Part shown: positions 1 to 8,969 of the stretch, piece after piece
Layout: every line of letters begins with the position of its first letter
How positions within the stretch are numbered: the stretch's first letter is position 1
DNA from: an uncultured Formosa sp.
Lineage (GTDB): Bacteria > Bacteroidota > Bacteroidia > Flavobacteriales > Flavobacteriaceae
Direction: 5' to 3'
Assembly: GCA_902516685.1 (NCBI GenBank)
Contig: CABXZJ010000003.1
Location: 1-64,000 of the forward strand
Length of the DNA: 64,000 bases
Made by a program: the position numbers and the translations under genes
Notes under the pieces: generated by a model
Told to the model about the DNA's origin: nothing
What the model saw: only the letters and a program-made list of their open reading frames with translations
The model's database searches: none

Positions 1-896
1 GTCGCTATGATGAAGCCTGTAAAATTCGAAAAATTAAGGAATCAATTCCGGACTGGATAGATACGCTAGGTTTAAAAGAATTGGGGGAAAGCGTTTGGTC
101 TAAGGAACTGGCCAAACAAAACGAACAAGCAGAAGTAATATTGAGAGTAAACACACTAAAAACTTCCAAAAAAGTGCTTCAATCTAAATTACTATCGGAA
201 AATATTGAAACCGTAAAAATCAATGGCTACCCAAATGCTTTGAAACTAGTGGAACGCGCCAACGTCTTTAAAACCGAAGCTTTTAAAATGGGTTGGTTTG
301 AATTGCAAGATGCCTCCTCTCAATTAGTAGCTGATTTTTTGGAGGTAACTCCAGGAATGAAAGTTGTGGATGTCTGTGCCGGTGCTGGTGGCAAGACCCT
401 ACATCTTTCTGCATTGATGGAAAATAAAGGATCGCTCATTGCTATGGATATTTACGATAGTAAACTCAAAAAATTAAAAGTTAGGGCCAAACGAAATGGG
501 GCACACAACATTGATTTAAGATTGATTAACTCTACTAAACCCATAAAAAAACTTAAAGAAAAAGCGGATCGCTTGCTCATTGACGCCCCCTGCTCTGGCT
601 TGGGCGTTTTGCGTCGAAATCCTGATTCTAAATGGAAGTTAAAACCTGAATTTTTAGATAATATTAAAGCAACTCAACAAAACATATTACATGACTATTC
701 TAAAATATTAAAACCTGGAGGAAAAATGGTGTATGCAACTTGTTCTGTGTTGCCGTCTGAAAACCAAGAACAAATAAATAAATTTATAGCATCCAAAGAA
801 GGGAGACAATTCAAATTAATCAAAGAGAAAAAAATATTTGCACACAAGAGTGGATATGATGGTTTTTATATGGCGCTTCTTGAAAAACCAATTTGA
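1..896 (+). CDS. RsmB/NOP-family rRNA m5C methyltransferase, 3' part
   Basis: SAM-dependent methyltransferase expected to make 5-methylcytosine in 16S rRNA. The frame is open to the left edge of the window (first whole codon at base 3), so the true start lies outside and the TTG at 81 is internal. Seen in sequence: SAM-binding motif VVDVCAGAGGKT near base 363, the PCSG motif near 588 and the TCS motif near 738; the Cys of PCSG and TCS are the catalytic pair known in this family. The C-terminal catalytic domain is complete. The stop codon TGA (894-896) overlaps the ATG of the next gene. Whether the target is C967 or another 16S position cannot be decided from sequence. Confidence 0.88.
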   Translation, partial: RYDEACKIRKIKESIPDWIDTLGLKELGESVWSKELAKQNEQAEVILRVNTLKTSKKVLQSKLLSENIETVKINGYPNALKLVERANVFKTEAFKMGWFELQDASSQLVADFLEVTPGMKVVDVCAGAGGKTLHLSALMENKGSLIAMDIYDSKLKKLKVRAKRNGAHNIDLRLINSTKPIKKLKEKADRLLIDAPCSGLGVLRRNPDSKWKLKPEFLDNIKATQQNILHDYSKILKPGGKMVYATCSVLPSENQEQINKFIASKEGRQFKLIKEKKIFAHKSGYDGFYMALLEKPI

Positions 897-2755
897 TGAA
901 ACATTACTATATACTTTTTTCAGTTCTTTGCACCAATTTTGGATTTTCACAAATTCCCGACGGTTATTACAACAATGCAACTGCTAATGGGTACGTTTTA
1001 AAAACCCAACTATACAATATTATCAATCAACAAAATGATCAAGGCTACAGTGCTATTGATGGGTTTTTTAGAAATTATGACTTAGATAATTATTACGAAA
1101 ATAATAACACCATATTGGATATATACTCAGAAAATCCTGAGGGCCAAGATCCCTATAATTTTACACCTCTCAACGATGAATGTGGAAACTACACTGTTGA
1201 GGGCGATTGTTACAACAAAGAACATATCATTCCAAAATCCGTTTTTAATGAAAATTCTCCAATGCAAGGCGATGCACACCACCTGCTCCCAACTGACGGG
1301 CGTGTTAACGGATTTCGTGGTAACTTTCCGATGGGACGTGTAGATAATAACAACCTTGCATCGCAATCTGGTATTTCAAATCCAACACAAAACGGCTCAA
1401 AATTAGGAGACAACCTCAACAGTGGTTATTCAAGTGGTTATTCTGGAACTGTTTTTGAACCCATAAATGAATTTAAAGGAGACATTGCCCGCATTCATTT
1501 TTATTTTGCTACACGCTATCAAAATCAAGTGCCAAATTGGAGCAGTTATGCCATGTTTAATGGTACTGTTGATCAGGTTTTTAATATAGCCTTTTTAAAT
1601 ATATTGTTAGAATGGCACAACTTAGACCCTGTGTCTCAAAAAGAAATAGACCGCAATAATGCAATTTATTACGAACATCAAGGGAATCGCAATCCTTTTA
1701 TAGACCATCCCGAATATGTCAATGCGATTTGGAACGCAGAAGAGGATACTCAAGCACCCACAGCACCATCTAACTTAGTAGCTTCAAATCCGACTGCAAA
1801 TAGTATTGATTTGAATTGGAATGCCGCAACTGATAATGTGGGATTGATTGGTTATAATATTTACAAAGAGGGTAGTTTTCACAGTAATGTGAACACAACT
1901 TCAACAACCATCATCGGATTGAGCCCAGAAACAAATTTTTGCTTTACTGTAGTTGCTATAGACAGCAGTAACAACAACTCTGCGCCTTCAAATGAAGCAT
2001 GTGAAACCACGACAAACGGCAGTACAGGCAATGCAGATCTATTTTTTTCGGAATACATGGAAGGTAGCAGCTTTAACAAGGCTTTAGAAATTTCTAATTT
2101 TTCCGGGGCTACCATAAATTTATCAAATTATGAGTTAAAGCTAAGCTCAAATGGGAGCAGTACATGGAATTCCTACAGCTACAGTTTTCCAAACAATGCA
2201 AGCATTGAAAACACAGAAGTTTATGTCATAATGCATGGTAGTGCCACTGTTTGTACAGATGTAGAAGACGATTTGAATAATAGTATTACAGGATTCAATG
2301 GCAACGATGCTGTTGGCTTATTTAAAAATGGAGTCCTAATTGACATCCTAGGATCACTTGGTGATGATAGCGACTACGCAAAAAACATAACACTAGTTCG
2401 AAATACAGATGTGGTCGTTGGTTCATCAATATTTGATATTAATGAGTGGACTATTTATGATGATACTAATACATGTGATGATTTAGGGTCACACACACAA
2501 ACACTTGATATTTCTCAAAATAAAAATCCTGGGATAAAATTTTACCCAAACCCCTTGACAGGAAATACAGTTTATGTTGATGTTTTAGAAAAAATGGATC
2601 TTAAAATTTATAATCTTACAGGAAAAAAAGTTTTTAGTTACAGCCTGAATCCTGGAACAAACCTACTACCAATTAATAGTCTTAGTTCAGGAATTTACAT
2701 CATTCAATTGCACAATATTAGCAAATTTTGGACTAGAAAAATAATCAAACCATAA
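896..2755 (+). CDS. Secreted endonuclease I with FN3, lamin-tail and T9SS domains
   Basis: A 619-residue exported nuclease. I start it at ATG 896, which shares a base with the stop of the upstream gene; a TTG one codon earlier is less likely. Order seen: signal peptide (about 1-19, ending GFSQ), endonuclease I (EndA/NucM) domain about 40-280 with the histidine-rich GDAHHLLPTDGRVN core near residue 125, a fibronectin type III domain about 285-372, a lamin-tail-like domain about 378-505, and a type IX secretion C-terminal domain from about 545 (FYPNPL opening, KIIKP end). Family knowledge suggests a periplasmic or extracellular nuclease that degrades DNA for nutrients. Being tail-coupled to an rRNA methyltransferase is functionally odd and may be simple packing. 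Confidence 0.88.
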   Translation: MKHYYILFSVLCTNFGFSQIPDGYYNNATANGYVLKTQLYNIINQQNDQGYSAIDGFFRNYDLDNYYENNNTILDIYSENPEGQDPYNFTPLNDECGNYTVEGDCYNKEHIIPKSVFNENSPMQGDAHHLLPTDGRVNGFRGNFPMGRVDNNNLASQSGISNPTQNGSKLGDNLNSGYSSGYSGTVFEPINEFKGDIARIHFYFATRYQNQVPNWSSYAMFNGTVDQVFNIAFLNILLEWHNLDPVSQKEIDRNNAIYYEHQGNRNPFIDHPEYVNAIWNAEEDTQAPTAPSNLVASNPTANSIDLNWNAATDNVGLIGYNIYKEGSFHSNVNTTSTTIIGLSPETNFCFTVVAIDSSNNNSAPSNEACETTTNGSTGNADLFFSEYMEGSSFNKALEISNFSGATINLSNYELKLSSNGSSTWNSYSYSFPNNASIENTEVYVIMHGSATVCTDVEDDLNNSITGFNGNDAVGLFKNGVLIDILGSLGDDSDYAKNITLVRNTDVVVGSSIFDINEWTIYDDTNTCDDLGSHTQTLDISQNKNPGIKFYPNPLTGNTVYVDVLEKMDLKIYNLTGKKVFSYSLNPGTNLLPINSLSSGIYIIQLHNISKFWTRKIIKP

Positions 2756-2849
2756 GGGGGTTTAATTATATATGATTTAACTGTTTAAAACTTGTGGATA
2801 ATCCTTAAAAATCACTTCTAAAAATACGCGAATTTCCTCCTAAAAAAAT

Positions 2850-2857
2850 TAATTTTG
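2850..2857 (+). promoter_or_regulatory. Candidate -7 box of the purL promoter
   Basis: TAATTTTG matches the Bacteroidota -7 consensus TAnnTTTG and lies 30 bases before the purL ATG. No clear TTTG -33 element is seen at the expected spacing. No canonical purine riboswitch was recognised in the 130-base gap. Confidence 0.5.
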
Positions 2858-2887
2858 TAATGGTTTATAATCTACAATTAAAATCAC

Positions 2888-5800
2888 ATGATTCACTTCT
2901 TTGGAGACGCTCAAAAAAGGGTATTTGCTGTACAAGGGCCAAAATCGCTCAGTGAAGACACCAATGCCAAACTTTCTTGGCTTTTTGCAGACCAACCAAA
3001 GATAGATATGTTTGCCATTAAGGGGCCGTTTATTGGACCACGCTCAGCCATGGTTACTCCTTGGAGTACCAATGCCGTGGAAATTACTCAAAATATGGGA
3101 ATTAATGGTGTTTTAAGAATCGAAAAATTTGAAGCCATTAGTAAGACAAGTAAAGGATTTGATCCAATGATATCTGAAAAATTTAGGGCTTTAAATCAAG
3201 CCATTTTTGACATTAAAATGACCTCAGACCCCATATTAGAAATAGAAGACATTGAGGCTTACAACATTCATGAAGGCTTATCTTTAAGCCGTGAAGAAAT
3301 AGATTACTTAAAAAAAGTAAGTGAAAAAATTGGCCGTCCTTTGACGGACTCTGAAGTTTTTGGATTTTCACAAGTTAATTCCGAGCACTGCCGGCATAAA
3401 ATATTCAATGGCACATTTATAATAGATGGCAAGGAACAACCCGCCTCACTCTTCAAACTAATCAAAGAAACTTCCAAGCAAAATCCTGAAAATATCGTTT
3501 CAGCCTATAAAGATAATGTTGCTTTTATAAAAGGGCCAGTAGTAGAGCAATTTGCACCAAAAAGAGCAGATTTTCCAGATACATACTCCACAAAAGATTT
3601 CGAATCAGTCATATCGCTTAAAGCAGAAACCCACAACTTTCCGACGACTGTTGAGCCTTTTAATGGGGCTGCTACGGGTTCTGGTGGTGAAATTAGAGAC
3701 CGTTTGGCGGGTGGTAAAGGCTCTCTACCACTTGCAGGAACAGCCGTTTATATGACCTCCTATTCCCGATTATTGGATAACCGTCCGTGGGAAAATGGAT
3801 TTAAAGCTCGGGCTTGGCTTTACCAAACCCCCATGGACATTTTAATTAAGGCCTCCAATGGTGCATCCGATTTTGGAAATAAATTTGGGCAACCGCTAAT
3901 TTGTGGTTCTGTACTTACTTTTGAACACTCTGAAGACGATGAGCGCTTAGGCTTTGACAAGGTCATCATGCAGGCTGGTGGAATTGGCTACGCCAAAGTC
4001 GATCAAGCAATTAAAGACATTCCTAAAAAAGACGATCAAATAGTGATTTTAGGTGGTGATAATTATCGAATTGGTATGGGTGGTGCTGCTGTTTCTTCAG
4101 CAGACACTGGTGAATTTTCTTCAGGTATTGAACTTAACGCTGTCCAGCGCTCAAATCCAGAAATGCAAAAACGGGCTGCCAACGCGATTCGTGGAATGAT
4201 AGAAAGCGAGGAGAATTTTATTGTTTCTATTCACGACCACGGGGCTGGGGGTCACCTCAATTGCTTGTCAGAACTTGTTGAGAACAATGGAGGGCATATA
4301 AATTTAGACGCTCTGCCTATTGGAGATCCCACGCTTTCAGACAAGGAACTTATAGGAAATGAATCCCAAGAACGCATGGGTCTGGTCATTGCTGAAAAAC
4401 ATCTTAAAACACTTCATAAAATTGCAGCACGAGAACGCTCCCCTATTTACAATGTTGGTACCGTAACCAATGACCATCGTTTTGTTTTTAAATCTGAAAA
4501 AAATGGTAATAAGCCAATGGATCTTAACTTAGAGGATATGTTTGGTAGTTCTCCAAAAACTATTTTAAAAGACCAGAAATTAGAAAAAAATTATAAGGGC
4601 GTCTCATATGACCAAATGCAGCTCGAATCTTATATTGAGCAATTATTGAAATTAGAAGCTGTTGCTTGCAAAGACTGGCTTACCAATAAAGTGGATCGCT
4701 GTGTTGGAGGTAAAGTCGCTAAACAACAATGCGTAGGGCCTTTACAACTCCCACTTAACAATGTAGGAGTCATGGCTTTGGATTACAAAAGTGAACATGG
4801 CGTGGCAACCAGCATAGGACATGCACCCATTTCAGCACTCATAGATCCCATTTCTGGCAGTAGAAATGCCATTACTGAAGCTTTAACCAATATAATATGG
4901 GCGCCTTTGGAAAACGGTCTCAAAAGTGTGTCTTTATCAGCTAATTGGATGTGGCCCTGTAAAAACCCTGGGGAAGATACCCGGCTCTATGAAGCGGTTA
5001 AAGGTGTTTCAGAATTTGCAATTGCATTAGGTATTAATGTTCCAACCGGAAAAGATTCTCTTTCAATGAAGCAAAAATATCCAGAAGGCGATGTACTTTC
5101 ACCAGGTACAGTTGTCATATCTGCAGTAGCCCATTGCAATGGAATTTCGAAAGTTGTGGAACCGTTATTTAAAACCAAACAAGGCCCTGTATATTATATA
5201 AACATTTCTCAGGATGCCTTCAAATTGGGAGGCAGTTCATTTGCACAGATACTTAATAGTATTGGACAGCAAACACCTAGAGTAAAAAGTGCTAAATACG
5301 TTAAAAGTGTTTTTAACACCATACAACATTTGATTCTCAACAAACAAATTGTTGCTGGACATGACATTGCTTCTGGAGGATTAATTACAACTTTGTTAGA
5401 ATTGTGTTTTTCAGACAATGGTCTAGGCGCTGAAATTGATTTAACAACCCTTGGGGAGGCTGATACAGTCAAATTATTATTTTCTGAAAACTCTGGAATT
5501 GTATTTCAAGCCAAAGATACTTCTGTTGAGACAATTTTCAAATCTAATGGAATTGATGCACTGCGCATTGGAAGCATTTCAGAAACTGGAACGCTTAAGC
5601 TAAAAAATTATCAGGCAAAATTTGATTTGAATATTGAAACCTACAGAGATTTTTGGTACGAAACTTCTTATCTGTTAGATGCCAAACAAACCGCTAATGG
5701 TCTTGCTAAAACCCGTTATAATAATTACAAAAAACAAACTCTAAACTATCGTTTTCCTATACATTTTAACGGAAAACTTCCAATAATTAATGACCAAAAA

Positions 5801-6562
5801 GTAAAACCAAAAGCCGCTATTATTAGAGAAAAAGGTAGCAACTCAGAGCGAGAAATGGCAAACGCCATGCACTTGGCTGGATTTGAAGTAAGAGACGTAC
5901 ATATGACTGATTTAATTTCGGGACGTGAAACTTTAGAAGATATTCAATTCATAGGAGCTGTGGGCGGCTTTAGTAATAGTGATGTTTTAGGATCTGCAAA
6001 AGGTTGGGCTGGTGCTTTCAAATATAATGAAAAGGCCAAAAAAGCCCTCCAAAAATTCTTTAATCGAAAAGACACCATTTCTGTTGGAATCTGTAACGGA
6101 TGTCAACTTTGGATGGAATTGAATCTCATCAATCCTGAGCATGAAGAGCATGGTAAAATGACCTACAACAACTCTCAAAAACACGAAAGTGCTTTCACTT
6201 CTGTCAAGATACAAAAAAATAACTCTGTTATGTTAGGAACCCTTGAAGGAGCTACACTTGGGGTTTGGATTTCACACGGAGAAGGAAAATTTGAATTGCC
6301 CTACGAAGAATCAAATTATAATATTGTAGGGAAATATACATACCAAGACTATCCACACAATCCCAATGGTTCCGATTACAACACTGCTATGATGTGTGAT
6401 TCAACTGGAAGACACTTAGTAACAATGCCCCATATTGAACGGTCTATTTTCCCTTGGAATTGGGCTTATTATCCTTCAGAAAGAAACGATGCGGCATCCC
6501 CGTGGTTAGAAGCTTTTCAAAATGCCTTTCACTGGGTTGAGACATACAATATAAAAATCTAA
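2888..6562 (+). CDS. purL: Phosphoribosylformylglycinamidine synthase
   Basis: Single-chain FGAM synthase of 1224 residues: FGAR + glutamine + ATP to FGAM + glutamate in de novo purine synthesis, cytosolic. Seen: N-terminal and linker regions with SEHCRHKI near residue 164, two AIR-synthase-like halves (GGVGG-type glycine-rich loops such as GGDNYRIGMGGAA), and a C-terminal class I glutamine amidotransferase from about residue 976 (AIIREKGSNSERE), with the nucleophile elbow GICNGCQ near 1067 and the HIE of MPHIERS near 1182. Length and architecture equal the proteobacterial-type large PurL, not the split PurL/Q/S system. It is a lone transcription unit with its own -7 box. Confidence 0.97.
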   Translation: MIHFFGDAQKRVFAVQGPKSLSEDTNAKLSWLFADQPKIDMFAIKGPFIGPRSAMVTPWSTNAVEITQNMGINGVLRIEKFEAISKTSKGFDPMISEKFRALNQAIFDIKMTSDPILEIEDIEAYNIHEGLSLSREEIDYLKKVSEKIGRPLTDSEVFGFSQVNSEHCRHKIFNGTFIIDGKEQPASLFKLIKETSKQNPENIVSAYKDNVAFIKGPVVEQFAPKRADFPDTYSTKDFESVISLKAETHNFPTTVEPFNGAATGSGGEIRDRLAGGKGSLPLAGTAVYMTSYSRLLDNRPWENGFKARAWLYQTPMDILIKASNGASDFGNKFGQPLICGSVLTFEHSEDDERLGFDKVIMQAGGIGYAKVDQAIKDIPKKDDQIVILGGDNYRIGMGGAAVSSADTGEFSSGIELNAVQRSNPEMQKRAANAIRGMIESEENFIVSIHDHGAGGHLNCLSELVENNGGHINLDALPIGDPTLSDKELIGNESQERMGLVIAEKHLKTLHKIAARERSPIYNVGTVTNDHRFVFKSEKNGNKPMDLNLEDMFGSSPKTILKDQKLEKNYKGVSYDQMQLESYIEQLLKLEAVACKDWLTNKVDRCVGGKVAKQQCVGPLQLPLNNVGVMALDYKSEHGVATSIGHAPISALIDPISGSRNAITEALTNIIWAPLENGLKSVSLSANWMWPCKNPGEDTRLYEAVKGVSEFAIALGINVPTGKDSLSMKQKYPEGDVLSPGTVVISAVAHCNGISKVVEPLFKTKQGPVYYINISQDAFKLGGSSFAQILNSIGQQTPRVKSAKYVKSVFNTIQHLILNKQIVAGHDIASGGLITTLLELCFSDNGLGAEIDLTTLGEADTVKLLFSENSGIVFQAKDTSVETIFKSNGIDALRIGSISETGTLKLKNYQAKFDLNIETYRDFWYETSYLLDAKQTANGLAKTRYNNYKKQTLNYRFPIHFNGKLPIINDQKVKPKAAIIREKGSNSEREMANAMHLAGFEVRDVHMTDLISGRETLEDIQFIGAVGGFSNSDVLGSAKGWAGAFKYNEKAKKALQKFFNRKDTISVGICNGCQLWMELNLINPEHEEHGKMTYNNSQKHESAFTSVKIQKNNSVMLGTLEGATLGVWISHGEGKFELPYEESNYNIVGKYTYQDYPHNPNGSDYNTAMMCDSTGRHLVTMPHIERSIFPWNWAYYPSERNDAASPWLEAFQNAFHWVETYNIKI

Positions 6563-6660
6563 GATTTTTAAACATTAGTTTACAAGAATCATAATTTTTT
6601 AGATCTTATTTGTTAAGTTTTTAAAAATTCCTATTTTGCATTATAACTGAAGCTTAAAAA

Positions 6661-8430
6661 ATGTTGGATATAAAACGTCTATTTGATTTTCCTTACCACC
6701 AATTAGAAGCACACAATCTAGAGATCGCTTTGGTCAGTAAAAAAAATGGAGAATGGATTAACACCTCTACCAAAGAATATATAGACAAAGCCAACGCTGT
6801 TAGCCGTGCCCTACTAAAATTAGGGGTTAAAAAAAATGATAAAATTGCTGTAATATCTTCAACAAACCGCACAGAGTGGTGCATTGTTGATATTGGAATT
6901 TTACAAGTAGGTGCACAAAATATTCCCATATATCCAACCATTTCATCAGAGGATTACGAATATATTTTAAACCACAGCCAAGCCACTTATTGCTTTGTAT
7001 CTGATGAAGATGTGCTAGATAAGGTTTTAAGAGTCAAGGCCAATACAGAACTAAAAGATGTTTACAGTTTTGATCAATTAAAAGACTGTAAAAACTATAG
7101 CGTGCTTTTAGAAATGGGTCAAGACACCTCAACTCAAAATGAGGTGGAGGCCCGTAAAAAAGAGGTTAAAGAAACCGACCTAGCCACCATTATATATACT
7201 TCTGGAACTACTGGAACACCAAAAGGAGTCATGCTATCTCACAGCAACATTGTACAAAACGTTTTGGCTAGTATACCAAGACTTCCTCTAATCCAAGGCT
7301 CATCACGTGTTTTAAGCTTTTTGCCGCTTTGCCATATTTTTGAACGAGTGCTTATTTATGTTTACCAACATGCTGGCGTGACAGTATATTTTGCTGAAAG
7401 TTTAGAGACTATAGGGGCCAATGCACAAGAGATAAAACCAAATTTCATGAGTGTGGTTCCTAGACTACTTGAAAAAGTATTTAATAAGATTTATGCCAAA
7501 GGATCAGAACTTAAAGGAATTAAGAAAAATTTATTCTTTTGGGCCGTTGCACTTGGTGAGCGCTACGAACCCTATGGTATTAATGGATGGTGGTATGAAT
7601 TCCAGCTTAAAATTGCTCGGAAACTTATTTTTAGTAAATGGAAAGCCGCGCTTGGTGGAGAATTACAAACCATGGTTTCAGGAAGTGCTGCTTTACATCC
7701 GCGTCTTTCAAGAATATTCTGTGCTTCTGGCATGATGGTTATGGAAGGTTATGGCTTAACAGAAACTTCACCAGTTGTGACAGTGGGGATGTTAGCTAAT
7801 AAATTTTTTAAAATTGGTTCAGTTGGAAAGCCCATTTCTAATGTAGAGTTGAAAATTGCTGATGACGGTGAAGTGCTTGTTAAGGGACCAAATGTCATGA
7901 TGGGCTATTACAAAGATCCTGAACGCACAACAGCCGTAATGACTGGCGATTACTTTCACACAGGAGATAAAGGAGAGATTGATACTGACGGATTTTTAAA
8001 AATTACTGGACGTAAAAAAGAAATGTTCAAAACTTCGGGAGGTAAATACATTATCCCTACCCTAATTGAAAATGCGCTTAAAGAATCAAATTTTGTAGAA
8101 CAAGTTATGGTGATTGGAGAAAATCAAAAAATGCCTGCGGCATTGATACAACTTAACTTTGAATTTATATCCGAATGGATATCACGAAAAGGCTTCAATA
8201 TAGATAAAACAAACAAATCAATAATTGCTTCAATAGAAGTTCAAAAACGCATTCAGCAGGAAGTTGATAAATATAATTTAAGATTTGGGAAATGGGAACA
8301 AATCAAAAGATTTGAGTTGACTCCTGATGTATGGTCAATCTCAAATGGACAACTTACACCTACAATGAAAATGAAACGTAGTGCAATTCTCAAAATGTAT
8401 CAGCAAATAGTTTCTAAAATATATAAATAA
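6661..8430 (+). CDS. Long-chain acyl-CoA synthetase (AMP-forming)
   Basis: 589-residue adenylate-forming ligase expected to activate fatty acids to acyl-CoA. Seen: the P-loop-like motif YTSGTTGTPKG near residue 180, GYGLTETSPV near 362, and the A8/A10 region HTGDKGEID with GRKKEMFKTSGGKYI near 450-465. It resembles the FadD15/long-chain group common in Bacteroidota and actinobacteria. The ATG at 6661 follows a 98-base gap after purL. It sits directly before the marR-fad genes in the same direction and would supply the substrate for that beta-oxidation set, although the marR promoter separates them. Confidence 0.92.
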   Translation: MLDIKRLFDFPYHQLEAHNLEIALVSKKNGEWINTSTKEYIDKANAVSRALLKLGVKKNDKIAVISSTNRTEWCIVDIGILQVGAQNIPIYPTISSEDYEYILNHSQATYCFVSDEDVLDKVLRVKANTELKDVYSFDQLKDCKNYSVLLEMGQDTSTQNEVEARKKEVKETDLATIIYTSGTTGTPKGVMLSHSNIVQNVLASIPRLPLIQGSSRVLSFLPLCHIFERVLIYVYQHAGVTVYFAESLETIGANAQEIKPNFMSVVPRLLEKVFNKIYAKGSELKGIKKNLFFWAVALGERYEPYGINGWWYEFQLKIARKLIFSKWKAALGGELQTMVSGSAALHPRLSRIFCASGMMVMEGYGLTETSPVVTVGMLANKFFKIGSVGKPISNVELKIADDGEVLVKGPNVMMGYYKDPERTTAVMTGDYFHTGDKGEIDTDGFLKITGRKKEMFKTSGGKYIIPTLIENALKESNFVEQVMVIGENQKMPAALIQLNFEFISEWISRKGFNIDKTNKSIIASIEVQKRIQQEVDKYNLRFGKWEQIKRFELTPDVWSISNGQLTPTMKMKRSAILKMYQQIVSKIYK

Positions 8431-8463
8431 AACTTCTATTATTAAACAACTGAATTAGCTAAA

Positions 8464-8489
8464 ATATTATAATATACTATGCATGCATA
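8464..8489. promoter_or_regulatory. Two tandem palindromes, candidate MarR operators
   Basis: Two perfect 12-base palindromes lie one after the other: ATATTATAATAT (8464-8475) and TATGCATGCATA (8478-8489). Their centres are 14 bases apart. The second occupies the place where the -33 element of the marR promoter is expected, 11 bases before its -7 box, so a bound dimer would block transcription. Autoregulation by the adjacent MarR protein is inferred; the first palindrome is all A/T and weaker as evidence. Confidence 0.5.
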
Positions 8490-8500
8490 ATAAAATTTTA

Positions 8501-8508
8501 TATATTTG
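8501..8508 (+). promoter_or_regulatory. -7 box of the marR-fad promoter
   Basis: TATATTTG is an exact TAnnTTTG match. Transcription would begin about 6 bases downstream (about 8514), leaving a leader of roughly ten bases before the TTG start of marR at 8524. No TTTG -33 box is present; the palindrome TATGCATGCATA sits there instead. Confidence 0.6.
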
Positions 8509-8523
8509 ATTAAACACTAAGTT

Positions 8524-8955
8524 TTGAAAGAAAAAACAATAGATTATATTTTAAGAACAACTTGGCTTGCTGTGCAAAAAATGTATAATGAAGAAGCTTC
8601 AAAATTTGATGCAACAATGGCTACCGCTTTCACTTTGTTGAGTATTGATCCAAAAATAGGTACCTCTTCTACATCTTTGGGTCCAAAAATGGGTATGGAA
8701 TCTACTAGTCTTTCACGAATATTAAAAACATTGGAAGATCGTGACTTAATAAAAAGAACTCCAAATCCCGAAGATGGACGAGGAGTCATAATTAATTTAA
8801 CCAAACTAGGATTGATAAAAAGAGAAGACTCAAGACAACGAGTTTTCAAGTTTAATAATAAAATTAAAACAAAAATAAGTTCTGAAAAATTGAAGAACTT
8901 TTATTATGTCTCTGAGACTATTTTAGAGCTAATAAATGATAAAAAAATATTTTAA
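8524..8955 (+). CDS. MarR-family transcriptional regulator of the fad operon
   Basis: 143-residue winged-helix regulator, first gene of a cluster with three beta-oxidation genes. Seen: a helical N-terminal dimerisation part, then a wHTH (about 45-105) with recognition-helix residues MGMESTSLSRILKTLE and the wing PNPEDGRGVIINLT. The start is TTG at 8524; there is no in-frame ATG before residue 20, and similar flavobacterial proteins begin MKEKTIDYIL. By position it probably controls beta-oxidation, perhaps releasing DNA on binding an acyl-CoA; that effector is a guess. The gene ends 14 bases before the next start. Confidence 0.87.
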   Translation: MKEKTIDYILRTTWLAVQKMYNEEASKFDATMATAFTLLSIDPKIGTSSTSLGPKMGMESTSLSRILKTLEDRDLIKRTPNPEDGRGVIINLTKLGLIKREDSRQRVFKFNNKIKTKISSEKLKNFYYVSETILELINDKKIF

Positions 8956-8969
8956 ACTTATAATAATCT

